A DNA stretch of 50,305 nucleotides from assembly GCF_900316465.1 (NCBI RefSeq), contig NZ_ONDD01000017.1, forward strand, positions 31,843 to 82,147. Direction: 5' to 3'. The notes under the pieces were generated by a model that worked only from the letters and a program-made list of their open reading frames with translations, ran no database searches and had not been told where the DNA came from. The position numbers were made by a program, and so were the translations under genes. Positions 26,217 to 34,530 of this stretch are shown here, one piece after another (position 1 is the stretch's first letter; each line of letters starts with the position of its first letter). The stretch comes from an uncultured Fibrobacter sp. (GTDB lineage: Bacteria; Fibrobacterota; Fibrobacteria; Fibrobacterales; Fibrobacteraceae).

Positions 26217-26492
26217 ATGCCGTTTTTTACCAAAAGCAATCTTGTGGACTTGCGGGCGGAAGCCGAGCAACTTTCGATTTGCGTGGAGCATTTCTTGTAT
26301 GCGTCGGAGCATATCAACGAAGGCGACTACAAAACGAAGGGCTTTTACGACAACTGTATCGAAAAATGTAATGGAAGACTCAAGGCGATTCATTTTTTAA
26401 TGGAGTCCATTCGTCAGGATAGGCCTGTTTCGGAAGAAGAACTCCAGGAAACGCTTCCGGATTTTTTAAATTGCAAGAAAGATGCTAAATAA
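26217..26492 (+). CDS. Small helical hypothetical protein
   Basis: 91 residues, not recognised. The sequence is mostly amphipathic helix (LVDLRAEAEQLSICVEHFLY, then KCNGRLKAIHFLMESIRQ) and ends in an acidic-basic tail; cytoplasmic, no signal peptide. Upstream there is no ribosome-binding site, but TATATTTG lies 6 nt before the ATG, as for several other genes here. The end overlaps the rsgA start by 11 bases, so the two are co-transcribed and perhaps translationally coupled. A role linked to ribosome assembly is possible from context only. Confidence 0.7.
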   Translation: MPFFTKSNLVDLRAEAEQLSICVEHFLYASEHINEGDYKTKGFYDNCIEKCNGRLKAIHFLMESIRQDRPVSEEELQETLPDFLNCKKDAK

Positions 26493-27642
26493 CGAATTCG
26501 ATGACGAACCGGAACCGCTCCGTCGCGTAAAGCCGACCCGCCGCGATCACCGCAGCAGGCGTATTGACGTGATGCGTGAATTGGAATCGGGCGTGGTAGA
26601 CGAGCGCCCGGTCAAGGAGCGTTTCAGTCGCGAATTCAAGAATCCCCGCATCAAGAAAATCAAGGACCCGCTCGAAAAGATCGACGAGAAGGATTGCGTC
26701 GAGGGCTTGGTGGTCGAAGTGCATCGCCGCACTTGCGAAGTGCGCTTGCCGGAAGAAGGGACTGTCACGGCCATGTACCGTGCGACGACTTCGAAGGCGC
26801 TGGGGGAATTCCCGGCGGTGGGCGACCGCGTGCTTTTGGGACAGGTGAACGAAGACGAGGACAGCGGCGAAGGCGTTGGCTCGCAGAAGTATTGTGTGGT
26901 GCGAGTGCTCCCGCGAAAGAGCGAACTCAAGCGCCCCGGCCCTCGCGATAGCTTTAGACGTAAGCTCACCTTGGCAGCAAACGTTGACCAGGTGGTGATT
27001 GTCGCGAGCGTGACGCAGCCGGAATTCAACTACGGATTTATGGACCGCTTCTTGCTGGCGGCGAACCTGAATAACTTGCCGTTCGTGCTGGTGCTGACCA
27101 AGATGGACCTGCTGCCGAATGGCGAGGCCGACCTGAACGACGATATCCGCGACTTCATGAGCATTGTGGACAAGGTGATTCCCGTGAGCGTGAAGACGGG
27201 GGTGGGCCTGGAACGCCTGCGCGAGGAACTCCTGGGCAAGTCGTCTGTGTTCAGCGGACAGAGCGGCGTGGGCAAGTCAACGCTGGTGAATGCCTTGGTG
27301 CCGGGTGCGGAACTAGAAACGGGTGCCGTGCGTGAACGCGACGGAAAGGGTAGGCATACGACGACTTCTTCGAGCCTGTTCGATTTTCCGGGTGGCGGCT
27401 ACGTGATTGATACGCCGGGGATCAGGAGCATTGGTCTTGCCGACGGTGACGATGACATGGACGGCGAGACTTTGGCGAAGATTTTCCCGGGATTTTTCGA
27501 GGGTGACTTGTTTACTTGCAAGTACAGCAATTGCAAGCACCTGAAGGAACCGGGTTGTTCTGTGCGCGCGGCGGTGGAATCGGGTAAGCTTTCGCGGGCC
27601 CGCTATGCGAGTTATTTGAGAATTTTGAATTCTAGGAATTAG
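26482..27642 (+). CDS. rsgA: Ribosome small-subunit-dependent GTPase RsgA
   Basis: 386 residues. The circularly permuted GTPase order is visible: an OB-fold domain (~65-140), then G4 LTKMDLL, later G1 FSGQSGVGKSTLVNAL, the switch region GKGRHTTTSS and G3 DTPGIRSIGL, followed by a C-terminal zinc site CKYSNCKHLKEPGC. RsgA acts late in 30S maturation. There is an unusual ~60-residue basic/acidic N-terminal extension (RRVKPTRRDHRSRRIDVM...) before the OB domain, longer than in most homologues and possibly rRNA-binding. The ATG lies inside the upstream small gene. A membrane protein gene follows 5 bp downstream. Confidence 0.95.
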   Translation: MLNNEFDDEPEPLRRVKPTRRDHRSRRIDVMRELESGVVDERPVKERFSREFKNPRIKKIKDPLEKIDEKDCVEGLVVEVHRRTCEVRLPEEGTVTAMYRATTSKALGEFPAVGDRVLLGQVNEDEDSGEGVGSQKYCVVRVLPRKSELKRPGPRDSFRRKLTLAANVDQVVIVASVTQPEFNYGFMDRFLLAANLNNLPFVLVLTKMDLLPNGEADLNDDIRDFMSIVDKVIPVSVKTGVGLERLREELLGKSSVFSGQSGVGKSTLVNALVPGAELETGAVRERDGKGRHTTTSSSLFDFPGGGYVIDTPGIRSIGLADGDDDMDGETLAKIFPGFFEGDLFTCKYSNCKHLKEPGCSVRAAVESGKLSRARYASYLRILNSRN

Positions 27643-27647
27643 GTTTG

Positions 27648-28055
27648 ATGGATATTGCTGTAAAAATTACCTTGGTGGCGTCGATTGTGCTGGTGGGCTA
27701 TAACCTGCACCAGCTGGTGACGAGTTACGAGGCGATTTGCGAAAAGGTCAAGGAATTCAAGGCGATGGCGCTGGAAAACGATTCGGACGAGAGTGCCGTG
27801 CGCCGCTCGAACTTTTTCTTGACGGGCACGCTTTCGGTGCTGTATATTGCGCTTACGTATCTTTCGGAGTTTGCCTACTGGGTGGTGGGAGCCGTATTTG
27901 TGAAACTCGCTATTTCGATGTACTTGTCGCATTTGGAAATTTCGCAGATTTTTAAGGAAGAGTCGATCCGCCCCAAATTCTTCAAGATGACCAAGGTCGA
28001 TGCCGCGGTGAACGTGTTGGTGGGGCTCGGTGTGGCGGTGATAGCTGTATCGTGA
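27648..28055 (+). CDS. Small integral membrane protein, unknown function
   Basis: 135 residues from ATG 27648 (a TTG just before is unlikely); TAGG lies a few nt upstream. Three or four transmembrane helices are visible: ITLVASIVLVGYNLHQLV near the N-terminus, NFFLTGTLSVLYIALTYL and AYWVVGAVFVKLAISMYL in the middle and AAVNVLVGLGVAVIAV at the end, with a charged cytoplasmic loop between the first two. The family was not recognised. It is tightly packed between rsgA and the barrel protein gene (8 bp), so it belongs to the same operon. Confidence 0.75.
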   Translation: MDIAVKITLVASIVLVGYNLHQLVTSYEAICEKVKEFKAMALENDSDESAVRRSNFFLTGTLSVLYIALTYLSEFAYWVVGAVFVKLAISMYLSHLEISQIFKEESIRPKFFKMTKVDAAVNVLVGLGVAVIAVS

Positions 28056-28062
28056 GGTGCCT

Positions 28063-28671
28063 ATGAAAAAGATAATTGCCTTGCTCGTGTTTGCGCTGTT
28101 TGCCTGCGTTCCGGCCTGGTCGCAGATGGAAGCGGCCATTGACCCGACCACGGGGGCTGCTGCAGGAACATCTGCCGGCCCGTTGCTGAACGGAATCCGC
28201 ACGCCGTTGATTGTGGGCGGTGCTCTTGGCTTTGGCTCCGGTACGGGCGTGGGCTCTGACCGAGGAATCGGACTCCGCCAGATTGAACCGATGATCGGTA
28301 TCTGGTACCCGGGAATGGCATTGCTCCGTGTGGGCTACGGCATGTACGGTTACGAAGAAGATAACGATGATGGCAAGGATTATCAGGTGGACCATTCGGA
28401 AATGGATTTCGAACTGGGACTCCACTTGTTGGGTGAAGTGTATTTGCTGGGCTCGTATTCCCGCGTGAAGGAATTGAGCGACCTGGGTGACGTGGCTTGG
28501 AACGAATGGGGCGCTGGCTTTGGTTCGCTGTTGTTTATTTTCTCGAAGACGATGCTGTTTGCTGAAGTCGCTTATCGCTGGGTGTTGACGCATTACGACC
28601 CGTTCTTGGACAAGAAAGTTCATGGCGGACGCATCCAGATGAATTTGGGATTCTCGGTGTACGTGTTCTAG
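28063..28671 (+). CDS. Small outer-membrane beta-barrel protein
   Basis: 202 residues from ATG 28063, preceded by GAGG. A signal peptide (MKKIIALLVFALFACVPAWS) is followed by a short Gly/Ala-rich segment and alternating amphipathic strands (MALLRVGYGMYGY, MDFELGLHLLGEVYLLGSYS, MLFAEVAYRWVLTHY), ending in Phe (GFSVYVF), as outer-membrane barrels do. The size suggests an 8-strand barrel. Function unknown. It is the last gene before a palindromic repeat and the nadD-like gene. Confidence 0.7.
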   Translation: MKKIIALLVFALFACVPAWSQMEAAIDPTTGAAAGTSAGPLLNGIRTPLIVGGALGFGSGTGVGSDRGIGLRQIEPMIGIWYPGMALLRVGYGMYGYEEDNDDGKDYQVDHSEMDFELGLHLLGEVYLLGSYSRVKELSDLGDVAWNEWGAGFGSLLFIFSKTMLFAEVAYRWVLTHYDPFLDKKVHGGRIQMNLGFSVYVF

Positions 28672-28676
28672 GGAAC

Positions 28677-28713
28677 GTCATTGCGAAACCCTTTATGGGT
28701 TGAAGCAATCTAT
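28677..28713 (+). repeat. GTCATTGCGA...GAAGCAATC palindromic repeat
   Basis: GTCATTGCG, then AAACCC-TTTAT-GGGTT, then GAAGCAATC: nested inverted repeats (ATTGC/GCAAT outside, AACCC/GGGTT inside). It resembles the widespread CATTGCGAG...GAAGCAATC intergenic repeats seen in many bacterial genomes. It lies between the barrel gene and the nadD-like gene. Confidence 0.7.
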
Positions 28714-28735
28714 GTTTGATTTTTGAGGATTTAAG

Positions 28736-29371
28736 TTGTCTGATTATAAGAAGAATGTTGCTGTTTTAGGGGGAGCGTTCGATCCGGTTCATTTGGACCA
28801 TATTAGGGTAGCAAAGACTTGTTTGCAAAAAGGATTTTGCGACGAGGTGTGGTTTATGCCGAGTCCCGACCGCTGGGACAAGAAGCTGAATGCGAGCCCC
28901 GAAGACCGCTTTGCCATGCTGGAACTCGCCATGGAAGGCGACCCGCGGCTGATTCTTTCGGACTTGGAAATTGAACAGGGCGACTTTCGTGGCTCGTACG
29001 TATTCTTGTGCGGACTCAAGGAAAAATTCCCGGACATCAACTTTCGCTTGCTGACGGGCGCCGATACGTATGACGGCATTCCGCATTGGCGCGACCCGAT
29101 GAACTTTTTCGGTACGAATTACAATGGCCACTTGCTGTTGCGCGACATTGAGCTGATTGTTTTTGCGCGTAACGGTTACCCGAAGCCGGATATCGTGGAA
29201 CACAAGGCGAAGGGCTATGCCGATTTGCTTTGGCTTGGGCCGGAGCAGGGCTTTGAAGGCGTGTATTCGAGTACCGCGATTCGCAAGGCTTTGCTGTGTG
29301 GCGAAGAACCCAAGGGCTTACACCCGAAGGTGTACGAGTATATAAAGCAACACAATTTGTATAGAGAATAA
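28736..29371 (+). CDS. nadD: Nicotinate-nucleotide adenylyltransferase-like protein
   Basis: 211 residues. A nucleotidyltransferase-fold protein with VAVLGGAFDPVHLDHIRVAK at the N-terminus and VYSSTAIRKAL near the C-terminus (the ISSTxIR motif). NadD makes deamido-NAD from nicotinate mononucleotide and ATP. The signature HxGH is HLDH here, with Asp in place of Gly, so a related nucleotidyltransferase activity cannot be excluded. The start is a TTG with GAGGA upstream; no in-frame ATG precedes the motif. The stop overlaps the start of the pseudouridine synthase gene by one base (TAATG). Confidence 0.78.
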   Translation: MSDYKKNVAVLGGAFDPVHLDHIRVAKTCLQKGFCDEVWFMPSPDRWDKKLNASPEDRFAMLELAMEGDPRLILSDLEIEQGDFRGSYVFLCGLKEKFPDINFRLLTGADTYDGIPHWRDPMNFFGTNYNGHLLLRDIELIVFARNGYPKPDIVEHKAKGYADLLWLGPEQGFEGVYSSTAIRKALLCGEEPKGLHPKVYEYIKQHNLYRE

Positions 29372-30393
29372 TGTCGCGCGCCCCATCTGATATGTACTTT
29401 GAAAGCGTTGTGCAGCCGGAGCATGAAGGCTGGCTGTTGCTCGATTCGCTTTGCAAGCGCTTTACTTACCACAGTCGCGAACTGTGGGGCGAAAAGATTG
29501 CGAACGGCTTTGTGGCGGTAAACGGCGAAACTGCGAATCTGGAAACTATTGCGCATCGCGGCGACAAGGTGGTGTACCACGTAACGAACTACACCGAGCC
29601 CGAAGTTCCGACGGATTTTAAGGTCGTGTTCGAAGACGACGAATTCATGCTGGTGGCAAAGCCTGCAGGCGTGCCGGTGCACCATACGGGCCATATATTC
29701 TACAATACCTTTACGGCGATTGTGCGTCGTGGGACAGACTACGAGACCGCGACCCCCATGCATCGCCTGGACCGCGACACGGGCGGACTCATGTTGTTTG
29801 CGAAGTATGCGGAGTCGGCGGCAAGATTCCAGAAGAATCTGGACCGCATTTTGCTGAAAAAATTTTATATGGCAGTCGTGCGCGGGGACTTCCCGTCTGA
29901 ACTTGTAGACTGCACGATGCCTTTGCGCGAAGACCCCGCGGACCGCTTGCGGCTCCGCATGCACCACTTTGCCGATGGCAAGCCCTGCCACACGCGCTTT
30001 AGAAAGGTGGGCGAGGGGCAGCTTTCGCAGCCGGTGGCAGGCGAGTCGAAGTACTCGGTGGTGGAGGCGGAACTCTTGACGGGCCGCAAGCACCAGATTC
30101 GTGCACACCTCGCTGAGCTCGGGTACCCGATTCTGGGCGACCGCTTATACAGCTTTGATGGCGTTTACTACGAGAAGATGTCTCGCTCCTGGTCGCGCGA
30201 TCCTTCTGTCGACAATTCCGAAGAAGGCCTTAGCGCCGAAGACCTGGCGGCCCTCGGCGGCAAGTCGCAGATGCTTTATGCGTACAAGGTCGAAATCCAG
30301 TTGCCTTATTGGAAAGAACCGCGCGTTTTCGACTGCGAAGAGTACCCGGCAGACATGGCGGTGCTTGTCCAAAACGCTAAAAAGAATGCGTAA
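29371..30393 (+). CDS. RluA-family pseudouridine synthase
   Basis: 340 residues. An N-terminal S4-like region (~20-70) precedes the catalytic domain with the RluA signature PMHRLDRDTGGLMLFAK (catalytic Asp in HRLDRDT), KKFYMAVVRG and the C-terminal GRKHQIRAHLAELGYPILGD. It isomerises uridines in rRNA or tRNA; the target site cannot be told apart among RluA, RluC and RluD types. Translation is coupled to the nadD-like gene through a TAATG overlap. About 140 AT-rich bp with the tRNA promoter follow. Confidence 0.9.
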   Translation: MSRAPSDMYFESVVQPEHEGWLLLDSLCKRFTYHSRELWGEKIANGFVAVNGETANLETIAHRGDKVVYHVTNYTEPEVPTDFKVVFEDDEFMLVAKPAGVPVHHTGHIFYNTFTAIVRRGTDYETATPMHRLDRDTGGLMLFAKYAESAARFQKNLDRILLKKFYMAVVRGDFPSELVDCTMPLREDPADRLRLRMHHFADGKPCHTRFRKVGEGQLSQPVAGESKYSVVEAELLTGRKHQIRAHLAELGYPILGDRLYSFDGVYYEKMSRSWSRDPSVDNSEEGLSAEDLAALGGKSQMLYAYKVEIQLPYWKEPRVFDCEEYPADMAVLVQNAKKNA

Positions 30394-30457
30394 GTTGCAA
30401 AAAAGCCCTCGAAAATGAATATTTTCAAAAAAAATCGCAAAAATTCGCACTTACCCC

Positions 30458-30485
30458 TTGACGAAATATTCTGAATATCTATATT
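30458..30485 (+). promoter_or_regulatory. Promoter of the tRNA-Asn gene
   Basis: TTGACG (30458-30463), a 16-bp spacer and TATATT (30480-30485). The ~45-nt leader contains two inverted repeats: GTCGATGAGA-GCGA-TCTCAACGAC (one A/A mismatch, 30492-30515) and AGTC-TAAC-GACT just before the tRNA. Confidence 0.65.
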
Positions 30486-30534
30486 TGGTGCCGTCGATGA
30501 GAGCGATCTCAACGACCGAGTCTAACGACTAGAT

Positions 30535-30607
30535 TGCTTCATAGCTCAGTTGGTAGAGCCCGCGACTGTTAATCGCGTTGTCCTTGGTTCGAGTCCAAGT
30601 GAAGCAG
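30535..30607 (+). tRNA. tRNA-Asn (anticodon GTT)
   Basis: A complete cloverleaf: acceptor TGCTTCA / TGAAGCA, D-arm GCTC-AGTTGGTA-GAGC, anticodon stem CGCGA / TCGCG with loop CTGTTAA, and T-arm CTTGG-TTCGAGT-CCAAG. The discriminator is G and CCA is not encoded. Anticodon GTT reads AAC/AAU. Confidence 0.95.
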
Positions 30608-30611
30608 TGAA

Positions 30612-30643
30612 AAAGGTTCCGATGCAAGTCGGAACCTTTTTCT
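30612..30643 (+). terminator. Terminator of the tRNA-Asn transcript
   Basis: Perfect 11-bp stem AAAGGTTCCGA / TCGGAACCTTT with a 6-nt loop, followed by further T residues (TTTTTC); it begins 5 nt after the tRNA. Confidence 0.9.
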
Positions 30644-30702
30644 GTTGTTGGACCTTTTTATTATACTTGGGGAAGAGACTTGTAGCAAAGAAGGAGAACG
30701 GA

Positions 30703-31758
30703 ATGCGCAAAGTTTTTTTGCGGTACACAATGTTGTTAGCGGCGCTGGCCTTGAGTGCGTGCGGCGGTGATAGCAAGGTTGTGGAGACAAGTTCTCCGGT
30801 TAATTCCCTTGATGACGATTCCATTGACGACGACCTGAATGTGGAGAATATGGGGCCGTGTGTCGAGAATCCAAACCCCAAGCAGTCTCTGGTAATGAAT
30901 GATGGCACGTACTATCAGTGTATAGATGGCCTGTGGCTCAGGGTGGAACTCTCCAGTTCATCGAAGAGGGCTAAATCTTCTTCTTCAGCGCGGCGGTCCA
31001 GTTCGTCCAGTGAAAACAAAAAAGAATCCTCGTCATCCGAAGGGGTGTCGTCCGAAGCGGAAGAGTCTTCTTCTTCTGAAAATGCTGGCGTGAGTTCTTC
31101 GGAGTCTGCACCGGAATCCTCGGCATCGATAAAATCGTCTTCGTCGCATGTGGTCATAGACTTGACGCTTGAATACGACTGTTCTGAATACGATTGTGTC
31201 TATACCGGTTACCTGAATTCCAAAATGCTTGGTTCCGGCATCTATGGTCAGTTCTTGGATACCCGTGACGGTCAGGTTTACCGTACAGTGAAGATTGGTT
31301 CGCAGACTTGGATTGCACAAAACTTGAACTACGCCTCCGAAAACAGCGAGTGCATGTATGATCACGAATATTACTGTACGCAAACAGGGCGCCTTTACTA
31401 TCAGAGTGATGCTTTGACGGTTTGCCCCGAAGGCTGGCATTTACCCAGCTCCAAAGAGTGGGATGAACTTGACAATTTTGCTGCTCTTGAGCTTGAAGAT
31501 AGCACCATAGTGGGGAATGGCTTAAAATCCGTTAAATCCTGGCCTAATGAAGTCGGTTTTGACCTGTTTGGGTTCTCGGGCGTTGCCACCGTGTTTTTTG
31601 GAGAAACCAACATTTGTGGTGGCATTCATGGTTCATTTTGGACATCGGATGATTACGAATATCGCTGCCTGTTGGATGATTGGGGCGATTTGCGTGCCTT
31701 TAGGCAGACCGGTAGCGTCGATTGGGTGATGTCTGTCCGCTGCATTTTGGACGACTAG
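30703..31758 (+). CDS. FISUMP-domain lipoprotein (second copy)
   Basis: 351 residues from ATG 30703, with AAGGAG 6 nt upstream and a TATACT -10-like box at 30662. The signal peptide ends in the lipobox LSAC. An acidic N-terminal segment, then a long Ser/Glu linker (~85-145, many SSSS and SSSE clusters), leads to a FISUMP domain: GQFLDTRDGQVYRTVKIGSQ, TWIAQNLNYAS, VCPEGWHLPSSKEWDELDNF, DLFGFSGVAT, FWTSDDYEYR and a final VMSVRCILDD. This copy keeps the standard domain better than the one at 24720. Likely a surface-exposed lipoprotein of unknown function. Monocistronic, starting 60 bp beyond the tRNA terminator. Confidence 0.9.
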   Translation: MRKVFLRYTMLLAALALSACGGDSKVVETSSPVNSLDDDSIDDDLNVENMGPCVENPNPKQSLVMNDGTYYQCIDGLWLRVELSSSSKRAKSSSSARRSSSSSENKKESSSSEGVSSEAEESSSSENAGVSSSESAPESSASIKSSSSHVVIDLTLEYDCSEYDCVYTGYLNSKMLGSGIYGQFLDTRDGQVYRTVKIGSQTWIAQNLNYASENSECMYDHEYYCTQTGRLYYQSDALTVCPEGWHLPSSKEWDELDNFAALELEDSTIVGNGLKSVKSWPNEVGFDLFGFSGVATVFFGETNICGGIHGSFWTSDDYEYRCLLDDWGDLRAFRQTGSVDWVMSVRCILDD

Positions 31759-31762
31759 GCGA

Positions 31763-31788
31763 CCGAGATTTTCTATATTATATCTCGG
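31763..31788 (+). promoter_or_regulatory. Inverted repeat around the -10 box of the secreted-protein/MBOAT operon
   Basis: CCGAGAT (31763-31769) and ATCTCGG (31782-31788) flank a 12-nt loop that contains TATATT (31774-31779), 16 nt before the start codon. It could be an operator; there is no T-run after it, so it is not a good terminator for the upstream gene. Confidence 0.45.
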
Positions 31789-31795
31789 AGGCTTT

Positions 31796-32194
31796 ATGCT
31801 GAAAAAACTGATTGCCATTTTGTTTGCCGCTGCGGTATTTGCCGTGGCTGATCCTATTTCTATCGAAGGCCGCTTGACCGAAATTCCGGGCAAGATGCCG
31901 AGCAACGATTTGTACAGCTACGTGTATGTGTTCAAGTACAAGGTGCTTAAGGTGGAATCGGGCAAACTGGATGCCAAGGACGTGTTGGTGGGCGTTTACA
32001 ACCCGCTCATCGCTCGCGGCAAGGTCAAGGACAAAATGGCCGACAAGTCTAAGGGCAATGTAGGCGAATTCAAGGCCAAGGCCAAGCATAAGCTCAAACT
32101 CGTGCCGCTCGAAGGCAACTGGGACGGCGCTGTCGAAGACGAATACTTTGACGACGAATCTCCGCGTTACCTTGCTATCGAAGTAAACGAGTAG
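31796..32194 (+). CDS. Small secreted protein, unknown function
   Basis: 132 residues. A signal peptide (MLKKLIAILFAAAVFAVA) precedes a mature beta-rich, Lys-rich domain (ISIEGRLTEIPGKMPSNDLY, YVYVFKYKVLKVESGKL, KHKLKLVPLEGNW). The family was not recognised. CGGAGG lies about 5 nt before the ATG. The MBOAT acyltransferase starts 3 nt after its stop, so it is probably a periplasmic accessory of that enzyme or of the same envelope process. No catalytic motif is visible. Confidence 0.75.
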   Translation: MLKKLIAILFAAAVFAVADPISIEGRLTEIPGKMPSNDLYSYVYVFKYKVLKVESGKLDAKDVLVGVYNPLIARGKVKDKMADKSKGNVGEFKAKAKHKLKLVPLEGNWDGAVEDEYFDDESPRYLAIEVNE

Positions 32195-32197
32195 TTC

Positions 32198-33616
32198 GTG
32201 GTCTTTTCTTCTCAGTTATTCCTGTTCTATTTCTTGCCGACGTTCCTGGTCGGCTACTTCGTGCTGTACAAGCTGCACGCGAAGCATTCGACGCTGAATT
32301 TCTTTATCACGGTTTTCAGCTACGTCTTTTACGGTTGGCTTGAACCGTGGCTCGTGTTCCTGATGTTCGGTTGCACCCTGGTGGTGTACGTGGCCGGGCG
32401 CTTTATCTCTGCTCCGGGAGCCTCTAAGCTGCAGCGGAATCTGGCGCTGGGGGCTGCTATTGCGGTAAACCTCGGTGCGCTGGGTTACTTTAAGTATTAC
32501 ATGTTCGGCATGGGCGTAATTAACGACGTCATTACAAAGCTCGGTTGTGAACCGTTCTCTGTTATGACAGTGCTCTTGCCGGTGGGTATTTCGTTCTATT
32601 CGTTCCAGTCCATGAGTTATGCCATTGACGTATGGCGTGGGACTGCGCCTCCGGTAAAGGACTTTGCGACGTTTGCTTGCTACGTGGCCTTGTTCCCGCA
32701 GTTGGTGGCGGGCCCGATTGTCCGTTATAATACCGTGGCCGAAGAACTGGCGACCCGTACGCATACGCTCGAAAATTTTGTGCGCGGCATCTCGTTTTTC
32801 TGTTTTGGCTTTGCCGAAAAGATATTCCTTGCAAACCAGGTGGGCATTATTGCGGACCGTGTGTTTGCGGCTGATGCTCCTGGCGTGCTCAATAGCTGGT
32901 GGGGCTCGCTTGCGTACATGTTCCAGATTTACTTTGACTTTTCGGCGTATTCGAACATGGCGATTGGTCTTGGACTCATGCTCGGGTTCCATTTCCCGCG
33001 CAACTTTAACGGCCCGTACCGTTCCAAGAGCATTACCGAATTCTGGAAGTTCTGGCATATTTCGCTTACGAGCTGGTTCCGCGACTACCTGTATATTCCG
33101 CTGGGCGGAAACCGCGTAGGCACGGCACGCCTGTACTTTAACCTGTTCCTGGTCATGTTCGTGAGCGGCGTGTGGCACGGTGCCAACTGGACCTTTGTTT
33201 GTTGGGGCTTGTACCATGCCTTCTTTATGATCGTGGAACGCGCGAACAACAAGAATGCTTTCTATTACAAGGCTCCCAAAGTGGTGCAGGTCCTGATTAC
33301 GCAGGTGATTGTGCTCTTTGGCTGGGTGCTGTTCCGTGCCGACAATATTGGTGAAGCCTGGCGCATGTGGAAGTGCATGCTTGGGTTCAATGCGGTGAGC
33401 TCTGCCGATGCGATTCTTTCGGCTGAAATCTTTACGCCGACATGCCTGTTCTTTATGGCTCTTGCTGCCTTGCTTTCGTTCTGGAAGTTCCGCAGCTTTG
33501 ATTGGTGCAGCAAGGTTTCGCCGGTTCGTATGGTTGTGGCGTTAGTCATCTTTATCGTGGCTATTCTCGCTTTGTTTACACAAAGCTACAATCCGTTCCT
33601 TTATTTCCAATTCTAA
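32198..33616 (+). CDS. MBOAT-family O-acyltransferase (AlgI-like)
   Basis: 472 residues and ten or more transmembrane helices. The GTG start is chosen because MVFSSQLFLFYFLPTFLVGY is the classic N-terminus of AlgI-type MBOAT proteins. Other signatures are LPVGISFYSFQSMSYAIDVW, PQLVAGPIVRY, the RNFNGPYRSKSITEFWKFWH segment, LYIPLGGNR and VSGVWHGANWTF with the invariant His327. These enzymes move acetyl or other acyl groups across the inner membrane for O-acylation of exopolysaccharide or cell-wall glycan, and usually need a periplasmic SGNH partner. The nearest such partner here is the AlgX/AlgJ-like gene 7 kb downstream. It forms an operon with the small secreted protein. Confidence 0.92.
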   Translation: MVFSSQLFLFYFLPTFLVGYFVLYKLHAKHSTLNFFITVFSYVFYGWLEPWLVFLMFGCTLVVYVAGRFISAPGASKLQRNLALGAAIAVNLGALGYFKYYMFGMGVINDVITKLGCEPFSVMTVLLPVGISFYSFQSMSYAIDVWRGTAPPVKDFATFACYVALFPQLVAGPIVRYNTVAEELATRTHTLENFVRGISFFCFGFAEKIFLANQVGIIADRVFAADAPGVLNSWWGSLAYMFQIYFDFSAYSNMAIGLGLMLGFHFPRNFNGPYRSKSITEFWKFWHISLTSWFRDYLYIPLGGNRVGTARLYFNLFLVMFVSGVWHGANWTFVCWGLYHAFFMIVERANNKNAFYYKAPKVVQVLITQVIVLFGWVLFRADNIGEAWRMWKCMLGFNAVSSADAILSAEIFTPTCLFFMALAALLSFWKFRSFDWCSKVSPVRMVVALVIFIVAILALFTQSYNPFLYFQF

Positions 33617-33705
33617 GATTACGGCTTTAGAAAAAAGCCTGATTGAAAGTAAAAGAATGTTGTTTGAGTGGGCGGCGGGCTCGGTTTTTTCTAAATTTAG
33701 CCCCG

Positions 33706-34530
33706 ATGAATAAAATTATCCGTTCTCTGCTGACTGTTTGTGCATGCTCGCTCATTTGCTTGACGGGCTGCGATGTTCCATTTTCCAAGGAAGACCCGGT
33801 TGTGGTTTCGGTGGGCGAAACCAAACTCCGTCAGGCCGAACTCTACCGTCTTGTCCCTGAATGGGATTACATGTCGGACCGTGAAAAGTTGACGTTCCTG
33901 GAACATTGGATTGATGAAGAAACCATTTACCAGGAAGCCATGGCCAAGGGCTTCTGGAAGGACCCCGCCGTTCAGGAACAGGTAAGACGTACTGAACGCA
34001 AGATTACGGTGGACTATTACTTGCAGACCTTTGCCGACACCATGATGCTCGGCGATACCGAAAAGCTGGATTACTACCATGCCCATCCGGAATTGTTTGT
34101 GCGCGGCAGGAACTTGCTGACCGGTGCCGTGATTTACTTTAAGGATTGGCAGATGGCTGAAATGTACCATAAGGGACATAAGAAGCTGACATATGAAACT
34201 TATCCGGCTGCAAGCTGGATGGTGAAGCGCATTGAACGCTTTGACACGGTTGCCGTTAGCCCCGATAGCTGCATTTTGCCGTCGTTTACCGATGTGGAAT
34301 TCGGCAAGCTTTCGCAGGTTAAGCTTTGCGGTGGCCAGCTCAAGGCTGTCGTTGTGCTGTCGAGACTCGATTCTGCCGATGTGTTGCCCTATGCCGAAGT
34401 CGCTGAAGATGTGGCTGCCCGCGCCTGGGTCGAACACCAGAAGACCGTGTTTGCCCGCCTGAAGAAGGAATGGAAGAAGGCTCGCCCGATTTTCTCGCAG
34501 ATGAATGTGTTTAGCGAAAAGGAAAAGTAA
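33706..34530 (+). CDS. SurA/PpiC-like periplasmic lipoprotein without a clear PPIase domain
   Basis: 274 residues from ATG 33706; an upstream TTG at 33643 adds residues unrelated to a signal peptide. The signal peptide ends in the lipobox LTGC. The mature part begins VVVSVGETKLRQAELYRLVP, the N-terminal SurA_N-type chaperone pattern, followed by helical segments (LEHWIDEETIYQEAMAKGFW). The usual parvulin signatures are not seen, so it is probably a chaperone-like partner of the next gene. There is no ribosome-binding site, but TAAATT lies 8 nt upstream. The stop overlaps the surA start by one base (TAATG). Confidence 0.78.
   Translation: MNKIIRSLLTVCACSLICLTGCDVPFSKEDPVVVSVGETKLRQAELYRLVPEWDYMSDREKLTFLEHWIDEETIYQEAMAKGFWKDPAVQEQVRRTERKITVDYYLQTFADTMMLGDTEKLDYYHAHPELFVRGRNLLTGAVIYFKDWQMAEMYHKGHKKLTYETYPAASWMVKRIERFDTVAVSPDSCILPSFTDVEFGKLSQVKLCGGQLKAVVVLSRLDSADVLPYAEVAEDVAARAWVEHQKTVFARLKKEWKKARPIFSQMNVFSEKEK

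Noticed and set aside
30703..31758. FISUMP gene beside tRNA-Asn as part of an integrated island
   Set aside because: No integrase and no duplicated tRNA 3' end downstream; flanking genes are ordinary.
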